DNA of 20,038 bases, taken from CAYUYV01 sp964474635. Lineage in GTDB: Bacteria > Pseudomonadota > Alphaproteobacteria > JAJFIK01. Positions within the stretch are counted from its first letter, which is position 1. Each line of letters starts with the position of its first letter. The position numbers were made by a program, and so were the translations under genes. The stretch covers positions 1 through 20,038 of the forward strand of contig CAYYTT010000071.1 of assembly GCA_964474635.1 (NCBI GenBank), written 5' to 3'. Positions 14,969 through 20,038 of the stretch are shown here, piece after piece. The notes below the pieces were generated by a model. The model worked only from the letters and a program-made list of their open reading frames with translations, had not been told where the DNA came from and made no database searches.

Positions 14969-16627
14969 TCAGCCGCCGCCGTGGGCCGTTCGCAGTTTCA
15001 TATGGAGGGGTTGGATCGGCCATGGCTCGAGCGCGGGATTGGCGATCAGCCGTGCCGACGGCGTGTGCGTGGCCGGCCGTGCCTGGGCGCGGGCAAGGGA
15101 GCGCGGCGCCAGGGCGGTTTCACCCCGACGCAAAACGAGCGGCGGCGCACCGATGACTTGCGCAATGGATTGGGGCGGCCGGTCGTCATATGCCGGATCA
15201 TCCGCCGGCGGTACGAGCTGGGAGGTCTCATCCGGCGCCGGCTCCTCCTCCTCCTTGCTCTGCTCGATGGCCAAAAAGCCCTGATCGAGCAGGATGTCGA
15301 CCGCCCGGCGCGGCTGGGAGGTCAGCTTTGTCGACGCAACGAGGGGCGGCGCCGGCGTGTCCGCGCCCGCCACCGGCGCCGGATCGCCCGGAACGGGCTC
15401 CGGCGGAAGGGACGACACGGCGCCGGCCGTGCCATCCCCGGCAGACCGTGAGGGCCCGAAATCGGCCGGTCCATCAAGGGCGGCGACGGCGGAAGCGGGC
15501 GCCGACGGGCCGGCCTGGGACGGTCCGGGCCCGGGCCCTGTCGCGCGAGACTGGGCCGAGCGAGACTGGGCCGAGCGAGACTGCCCCGCGCCAGACTGCC
15601 TCGCCCCAGACTGCCTCGAACCAGACTGATCCGCGCCGGTTTGGGCGACGCCGGGAGCTTGGCCCACGCCAGTGGTTTGGGTCGCAGATGCCACACTGGC
15701 CCGGTCGAAAACCACCAGATCGAGATCCTCGAGCAGGGCCTGCGCCGCTTCGGCCAGGGGGGTGCCCTCACCGCCCACGGCCGCGGCAAGCAGATCCTGC
15801 CGCGCGGCCTCAACCTTATTGACGCCAAGGCGCTGTTGGCCGCGCTCGATCAAGGCCGCCGGATCCTTGGGCGAGAGGGCCAGGGCCGCCTCAATATCGG
15901 CCGCCGCCCCGCCATGGTCTCCGTTGAGACGGCGCGCCCGGGCGCGCAGCACGAGGGCGGAAAGATTGCGCGCCCGCACGCTCAGCACATGGCTGAGATC
16001 CTGCTCCACCGCGCGCCAGTCCTGCAGCAAGGCCCGGGCCCGCGCCCGGTCGTAATAGAGCGTCAGACTGTTCGCTTCCGGATCACGCGCGGCCAGATCG
16101 ATGCCTGCCCCGAAGGCCGCGATCGCGCGCCCCGGATTGTCCGCCAGCAACCAGGCATTTCCGGCCTGACCCAGGATCTGAACCCGTAACGGGACCTCCA
16201 CACCGCCCGGCTCCCGCGCCAGGTCCTCAAGGCGGCTGGCCGCCTCGGCGCTGTGGCCAAGTTCAATGAGGGCAAGGGCCGCGCAATGCTGGGCCGGGCT
16301 GCTGCCGCCCTGCTCGCGCCAGGTCTGCGCCAAATCATACGCGTCATCCGGGTCGGTCTGAACCAGTCGCAGGCAGCGGCGATATTGCCCGGCTCCCGAG
16401 AGGGTCCCGAATTCGGCGTCGCCCGCGCTACCCCGAAACGGCTCGGCGGGTGCTTTCGGCGTGATCTCAAGGCTTGGCATGGGCACGACGGGCGTCGCCG
16501 TGCCGCCGGGCGCGGGGGTATCGGGTGCGCAAAAGGCAGGCGTCGCGGACCCGCACAGCCCGATCAGCGCGGCCGCGATCCAGGACGCGCGCACCGGCCG
16601 GCGCCATGGGCGTCTTTGCCGTCTCAC
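14969..16627 (-). CDS. Secreted TPR-repeat protein with low-complexity region, about 552 aa
   Basis: The N-terminus from a GTG at 16627 is a classic signal peptide (basic RRQRRPWRRPVR, then ASWIAAALIGLCG, cleavage near AFC-A). A run of helical TPR-like repeats fills roughly residues 80-290 (for example AGNAWLLADNPGRAIAAFGAGIDLA and RARRLNGDHGGAAADIEAALALSPKDPAALIERGQQRL), indicating a protein-protein interaction scaffold in the periplasm or envelope. A Gln/Ser/Arg/Ala-rich repeat (15-bp DNA units, 15544-15635) and a Pro/Ala/Ser-rich linker follow. The C-terminal ~120 residues contain an acidic EEEEPAPDE patch and end basic. The frame continues upstream to an ATG at 16726, but AAGGAG 9 nt before the GTG decides against it. 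Both flanking genes are convergent or divergent, so it is monocistronic. Specific function unknown. Confidence 0.78.
   Translation of the reverse strand: MRRQRRPWRRPVRASWIAAALIGLCGSATPAFCAPDTPAPGGTATPVVPMPSLEITPKAPAEPFRGSAGDAEFGTLSGAGQYRRCLRLVQTDPDDAYDLAQTWREQGGSSPAQHCAALALIELGHSAEAASRLEDLAREPGGVEVPLRVQILGQAGNAWLLADNPGRAIAAFGAGIDLAARDPEANSLTLYYDRARARALLQDWRAVEQDLSHVLSVRARNLSALVLRARARRLNGDHGGAAADIEAALALSPKDPAALIERGQQRLGVNKVEAARQDLLAAAVGGEGTPLAEAAQALLEDLDLVVFDRASVASATQTTGVGQAPGVAQTGADQSGSRQSGARQSGAGQSRSAQSRSAQSRATGPGPGPSQAGPSAPASAVAALDGPADFGPSRSAGDGTAGAVSSLPPEPVPGDPAPVAGADTPAPPLVASTKLTSQPRRAVDILLDQGFLAIEQSKEEEEPAPDETSQLVPPADDPAYDDRPPQSIAQVIGAPPLVLRRGETALAPRSLARAQARPATHTPSARLIANPALEPWPIQPLHMKLRTAHGGG
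15544..15635 (-). repeat. 15-bp tandem repeats in the TPR gene
   Basis: About six units resembling GCGAGACTGGGCCGA run head to tail, the first two identical and the rest increasingly degenerate. They encode the pentapeptide-like series SAQSR / GARQS in the disordered part of the protein. The unit length keeps the reading frame, so copy number could vary without disrupting the gene. Confidence 0.85.
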
Positions 16628-16636
16628 CCTTGCGTT

Positions 16637-16642
16637 CTCCTT
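16637..16642 (-). promoter_or_regulatory. Ribosome binding site deciding the TPR gene start
   Basis: On the minus strand this reads AAGGAG, 9 nt before the GTG at 16627. It places the 12-bp repeat array upstream of the coding sequence rather than inside it. Confidence 0.7.
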
Positions 16643-16714
16643 TACACCAGTATTGGCACCAGCATTGGCACCATGATCGGCGCCAGTATTAGCACCGGCA
16701 TCGGCACCCGTATC
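16643..16714. repeat. Six-copy degenerate 12-bp tandem repeat
   Basis: Six adjacent 12-bp units with consensus GGCACCAGTATT run from 16643 to 16714. Spacing is exact while the sequence varies at several positions. The array lies directly upstream of the ribosome binding site of the TPR gene, in the divergent spacer shared with the epimerase-like gene. If the TPR gene instead began at the ATG at 16726, the array would encode a Gly-Ala-Asn/Asp repeat. Confidence 0.8.
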
Positions 16715-16815
16715 GGTTTGCAGCATTGCGTGCTTCCCGCATTGTCCACTTGTGACCCGCGCACAGTCTGGCCCGATGTCAGCGCGCCCACTCAATGACC
16801 AGGAGACATGCGCCC

Positions 16816-17706
16816 ATGCCCCATCTGCTGTGTTTCGGCGCCGGCTATTCGGCCCGTGCCCTGATCCCCGCGCTTCTCGCCGAAGGCTGGAGCGTGACGG
16901 GCACCACCAGATCGGCCGAAAAACTGGCCGATCTTGAGGCGCTCGGCATGCGCGCCCGGCGGTTTGCGCCAGACGATACCCAAGCCCATCCGCGCGATCT
17001 GACCGACACGGACCTTGCCGGCAGCAGCCACATTCTGACGTCCATCCCGCCGGACGAGAAGGGGGACCCGGTGTTGCGCCGTTTTGGCGATGCCCTTGGC
17101 GTGCGCGGACACGACCTCGCCTGGGCCGGCTATTTGTCGACGACGGGGGTCTATGGCGATCATGGTGGCGCCTGGGTTGACGAAACGACACCGACCGCCC
17201 CGGTCAACGAACGCTCCCAGCGGCGGGCGGCCGCCGAGAATGCCTGGCTGGATCTGACACGCCGCCACGGGGTCCCGGTCCATGTGTTTCGTCTTGCCGG
17301 AATTTACGGGCCGGGCCGCAACACTCTGGAGACCGTGCGCGCCGGCCGGGCCCGGCGGATCGACAAGCCGGGACAGGTGTTCTCGCGCATCCATGTGGAC
17401 GACATCGCCGCCGTTCTGCGCGGCTCCATGGCCCGGCCCCGGCCGGGCGCCATTTACAATGTGTGCGATGACGAACCCTCACCGCCCCAGGACGTTGTCA
17501 CTTACGCGTGCGAACTTCTGGGCATCGCGCCCCCCGACCTCGTGCCCTTCGATGAGGTGGCACCAACCATGAGCCCCATGGCGCGCAGCTTTTACGGGGA
17601 AAGCAAACGCACCCGGAACACCCTGTTAAAGGAGGAACTGGGCGTGCGCCTTGCCTATCCCACTTACCGGGAGGGCCTTAAGGCGCTCATGGCACCCCAG
17701 ACCTGA
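16816..17706 (+). CDS. NAD(P)-dependent epimerase/dehydratase-like protein (extended SDR), 296 aa
   Basis: The N-terminus MPHLLCFGAGYSARAL is a Rossmann nucleotide-binding beta-alpha-beta with a GxGYxA loop, followed by WSVTGTTRS at the end of strand beta2, where the Arg suggests NADP preference. The central segment YLSTTGVYGDHGGAWVDE matches the SDR region with the catalytic Ser/Thr. The usual YxxxK is not obvious: the expected position reads ERSQRRAAAENAW. This matches the YeeZ-like branch of the COG0451 group, whose substrates are mostly unknown. FRLAGIYGPGRNTLETV is the typical extended-SDR substrate-domain segment. The start at 16816 has AGGAGA 9 nt upstream, better than the ATG at 16795. 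It ends 12 bp from the convergent glutaminase gene. Confidence 0.85.
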   Translation: MPHLLCFGAGYSARALIPALLAEGWSVTGTTRSAEKLADLEALGMRARRFAPDDTQAHPRDLTDTDLAGSSHILTSIPPDEKGDPVLRRFGDALGVRGHDLAWAGYLSTTGVYGDHGGAWVDETTPTAPVNERSQRRAAAENAWLDLTRRHGVPVHVFRLAGIYGPGRNTLETVRAGRARRIDKPGQVFSRIHVDDIAAVLRGSMARPRPGAIYNVCDDEPSPPQDVVTYACELLGIAPPDLVPFDEVAPTMSPMARSFYGESKRTRNTLLKEELGVRLAYPTYREGLKALMAPQT

Positions 17707-17718
17707 AGGGCCGGGGGG

Positions 17719-18642
17719 TCAAAAGATGGTCCAGTCCATGGTCCGCGCCAGGTCTTCCAGGGCCAGGGTCCCGGCCAGGGAATTGCCGGACTCGTTGAGA
17801 CCCGGCGACCAGACCGCGATGGAGGCAATGCCCGGCACGATGGCGAGGATCCCGCCGCCCACGCCGCTTTTGCCGGGCAGGCCCACGCGGTAGGCAAAAT
17901 CTCCGGAGGCATCGTAATGGCCGCAGGTCAGCATGACCGCGTTGATCCGGCGGGCGAGATCGGCGCCGACGATGGTCTCGCCCGTCCAGGGATCGCGCCC
18001 GCCATGGGCCAGGAACAGACCGGCCCGCGCAAGTTCCACGCAATTGGCCGCAAGCGCGCATTGGCAAAAGTAAACGCGCAAAAGATCGCTGACCGGGTGC
18101 GATACGACCCCGAAACTTTTCATGAAATAGGCAAGGCCGGCATTGCGGTGGCCCGTGTCCCATTCTGACTGGGCGACTTCGTCATCGATCGGCAGACCCG
18201 GCGTGCCTGCCAGCCCATCAATAAAGCCGCGAATTTCCTCGGCCACGGCGCCGTGCGGGCGGCCATCCATCAACACGTCGCATACGGTGATTGCTCCGGC
18301 ATTGATGAGCGGATTGCGCGGAATGCCGCCCTCGTGCTCAAGCTGAACAATGGAATTGAAGGGGTTGCCCGAAGGCTCCCGGCCCACCCGGTGCCACAGG
18401 TCTTCGCCCATGCGGCGCAGGGCCATGGTCAGGGTAAAGACCTTTGTGACGCTTTGGAGGGAAAAGCGCGCCTGCGCGTCGCCGATGCAACCCGTCCGGC
18501 CATCCACCATGGCCACGGCGAGACCGAAGGCGCGCGGATCCACCCGAGCCAAGGCGGGAATGTAATCGGCCACCCGGCCCTGACCCAGAAAGGGTTCGAC
18601 ACGCGCGCGCACCGCTCCTAGGGTCTGATCCAATGTCTGCAT
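17719..18642 (-). CDS. glsA: Glutaminase (serine-dependent beta-lactamase fold), 307 aa
   Basis: Glutaminase hydrolyses L-glutamine to glutamate and ammonia. The fold's nucleophile motif SxxK is Ser64-Val-Thr-Lys67 in ARFSLQSVTKVF. Other family signatures are NPFNSIVQLE, PRNPLINAGAI, EWDTGHRNAGLAYFMKSFG, and LPGKSGVGGGILA, followed by SPGLNESGNS. The length is that of the usual single-domain bacterial enzyme without ankyrin or STAS extensions; it is cytoplasmic. The ATG at 18642 gives that standard length and has GGGAGA 6 nt upstream. The open frame continues to 18861 across the neighbouring gene but is not needed. The ribosome binding sites of this gene and of the divergent Anbu gene lie inside a 40-bp spacer, so at least one promoter must lie within the opposite coding sequence. 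Confidence 0.95.
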   Translation of the reverse strand: MQTLDQTLGAVRARVEPFLGQGRVADYIPALARVDPRAFGLAVAMVDGRTGCIGDAQARFSLQSVTKVFTLTMALRRMGEDLWHRVGREPSGNPFNSIVQLEHEGGIPRNPLINAGAITVCDVLMDGRPHGAVAEEIRGFIDGLAGTPGLPIDDEVAQSEWDTGHRNAGLAYFMKSFGVVSHPVSDLLRVYFCQCALAANCVELARAGLFLAHGGRDPWTGETIVGADLARRINAVMLTCGHYDASGDFAYRVGLPGKSGVGGGILAIVPGIASIAVWSPGLNESGNSLAGTLALEDLARTMDWTIF

Positions 18643-18682
18643 GGCGGGTCTCCCGTGGTCCGCAGCGAAAAAGGATACGTCT

Positions 18683-19426
18683 ATGACATACTGCCTTGGT
18701 GTCCTCCTCGACCATGGCCTGCTGATGGCTTCCGATTCCAGGACAAATGCGGGCATCGACCAGATTGCCTCCGTCGGCAAAATGGACGTGTTCGAAGGCA
18801 ATGGCAGCCATTTCTTGACGATTTTGTCCGCCGGTAATCTTGCCACGACCCAGGCCGTCAACAGCCTGATGCGTCAGGCCCTGGGTTCGGGCATTGTCGG
18901 GCTGGACCTGTTCGCGGCGGCGACCATGTTCGACGCGACACAGATCGTCGCCGATACCATGCGCACCGTCCTGGCCCGGGACGGGGATTTCGTCCGCCCC
19001 TACGGCGATCCCACCGGATCCTTCATCGTCGGTGGACAGATTGCCGGCGGCCCCCACCGTCTGTTTGAAATCTATCCGGCAACGAACTTTATCGAAGCGG
19101 ACCCGCGCCAGCATTTCCTGCAGATCGGTGAGAGCAAATACGGCAAGCCGATCCTTGACCGGGCCCTCTCCATGCAGACGGATATGGTGGAGGCCACGAA
19201 ACTCGCCCTGCTTTCCTTCGACGCCACGATCCGAAGCAACGTATCCGTCGCGCCGCCCATCGATGTGATGGTCTATGCCCAAGACCGCTTTACGCCGGCC
19301 GTTCGGTACTCCTTCGAGGACGGCGACGATTATCTGACGGCCCTGCGCTCGGCCTATTCGGACGGTCTGCTGGGCGTTGTGCACGCCCTGCCGCCGCCGC
19401 CCTTCGATCTTGAGCAAACCACATGA
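18683..19426 (+). CDS. Anbu-type proteasome-like peptidase, 247 aa
   Basis: The sequence begins MTYCLGVLLDHGLLMASDSRTNAG, the recognisable start of Anbu (COG3484), the bacterial relative of the proteasome beta subunit and HslV. Removal of Met would expose Thr1, the N-terminal nucleophile. Asp17 (ASDSR) and Lys32 (GKMDVF) lie near the positions of the catalytic Asp and Lys of this fold. The glycine-containing stretch SFIVGGQIAGGPHRLFEIYP matches the central beta strands of the Ntn fold. The length is normal. The start is the ATG at 18683 with AAGGA 7 nt upstream. In many genomes Anbu sits with a transglutaminase-like protease, a circularly permuted ATP-grasp protein and an alpha-E protein. None is visible here. 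Its stop overlaps the next gene's start by ATGA. Physiological substrate unknown. Confidence 0.9.
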   Translation: MTYCLGVLLDHGLLMASDSRTNAGIDQIASVGKMDVFEGNGSHFLTILSAGNLATTQAVNSLMRQALGSGIVGLDLFAAATMFDATQIVADTMRTVLARDGDFVRPYGDPTGSFIVGGQIAGGPHRLFEIYPATNFIEADPRQHFLQIGESKYGKPILDRALSMQTDMVEATKLALLSFDATIRSNVSVAPPIDVMVYAQDRFTPAVRYSFEDGDDYLTALRSAYSDGLLGVVHALPPPPFDLEQTT

Positions 19427-19944
19427 ACATGCCCTTTCGCGGCGCCCGCCGCCTGTGCGCCGGCCTCGTGCTTGCCGCCATGATTGCGCCGGTCACCCTG
19501 GCCCATGCGGACAAAACCACCGGCAGCGCCGCGCATGGCGGGCACGCGCCCGGCGCGGTCGTACAGGCCTTTTGGGACCGGGTCTGGAGTGCCGGCGACG
19601 TCGACGCCATCGATGAGTTGATGGCCGACGACTTCGAAATCGTCAGTGCCGGACAGATCATTGGCCCCCGGGACCGCTTCAAGGCGTGGGTCGCAAGTTT
19701 CTTCGACAACATCGACGATCTGGAGCTTGAAGTCCTCGATCTGTTCACGGATGGGGGCAAAGTGGCCACCCGCTGGCGCTGCTCGGGCCGGCTCACCGGC
19801 TCCATGTTCGGCGTCAAAGGCACCGGTCAGGAGATTGCCTTCACGGGCATCAATCTGATGACCGTGGAGGACGGCAAAATCAAAAAAGCCTGGGTGGAGC
19901 GGGACGCCCTCGGCCTTGCCCGCTCGCTCGGCGCGGTGAAGTAG
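19423..19944 (+). CDS. Secreted SnoaL/NTF2-like protein, 173 aa
   Basis: A signal peptide (basic RGARR, hydrophobic LCAGLVLAAMIAPVTLA, cleavage after AHA near residue 29) precedes an NTF2-like cone-fold domain: AVVQAFWDRVWSAGDVDAIDELMADDFEI, KVATRWRCSGRLTGSMFGVKGTGQEIAFTGINLMTVEDGKIKKAWVERD. This is the pattern of SnoaL-like ester-cyclase-related proteins, which bind or transform small ligands and often lack known activity. The protein should act in the periplasm. Its ATG overlaps the Anbu stop codon (ATGA), so translation is probably coupled. The functional link is unexplained, since Anbu is cytoplasmic. The 94 bp after the stop hold no gene I can complete. Confidence 0.85.
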   Translation: MNMPFRGARRLCAGLVLAAMIAPVTLAHADKTTGSAAHGGHAPGAVVQAFWDRVWSAGDVDAIDELMADDFEIVSAGQIIGPRDRFKAWVASFFDNIDDLELEVLDLFTDGGKVATRWRCSGRLTGSMFGVKGTGQEIAFTGINLMTVEDGKIKKAWVERDALGLARSLGAVK

Positions 19945-20038
19945 GGCCGGACCCGAGTTCTGACGCGCCTGAAGGATCATCTCGTGCAGCGGCACATGTC
20001 GATGCTTCAGTTTCATGCCGTCATGGCGAGCAAAGCGA

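Noticed and set aside
19984..20038. A possible gene start at GTG 19984 with AAGGA 7 nt upstream
   Set aside because: Only 18 codons fall inside the window, too few to judge coding potential or family.

Overview
The window is a high-GC, gene-dense bacterial chromosome segment, most probably from an alphaproteobacterium. The strongest taxonomic clue is an FzlA-like cell-division protein (GST fold, conserved C-terminal tail) directly upstream of queG. An Anbu-type proteasome homologue and a DHA2 exporter are compatible with this. I see no rRNA, tRNA, CRISPR array, insertion sequence or phage gene. Genus cannot be read from the sequence.

Layout. 1-540 has no convincing gene and holds an 18-bp tandem repeat. 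541-1212 (+) is an unrecognised coding sequence converging on a minus-strand three-gene cluster (4211 down to 1230): a PhyH-type Fe(II)/2-oxoglutarate dioxygenase whose end overlaps the start of a class I SAM methyltransferase, followed by a second, different methyltransferase. This looks like a small-molecule tailoring module of unknown product. Divergent from it, 4496-7924 (+) encodes a 1142-residue exported tricorn-type protease closed by a strong intrinsic terminator. 8003-8557 (-) is an AhpD/carboxymuconolactone decarboxylase-like protein. 8840-10441 (-) is a DHA2-family exporter, and 10483-11730 (-) is a smaller secreted S41 peptidase just upstream of it.

An AT-rich divergent spacer (11731-12058) leads to 12059-12925 (+), an unrecognised protein with a twin-arginine-like N-terminus, one membrane segment and a duplicated PDWLQD motif. 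Then come fzlA and queG (+), a secreted TPR protein with low-complexity repeats (-), an NAD-dependent epimerase-like protein (+), glutaminase (-), and an Anbu proteasome-like peptidase (+) translationally coupled to a secreted SnoaL/NTF2-like protein.

Themes. Proteolysis recurs: tricorn-type, S41 and Anbu peptidases lie within 15 kb, though in separate transcription units. Short tandem duplications (12, 15 and 18 bp) recur in coding and noncoding DNA. The least explained parts are the dioxygenase/two-methyltransferase cluster, the PDWLQD protein, and the Anbu-SnoaL pair, which lacks the partners Anbu usually has. None can be called a new system from sequence alone.
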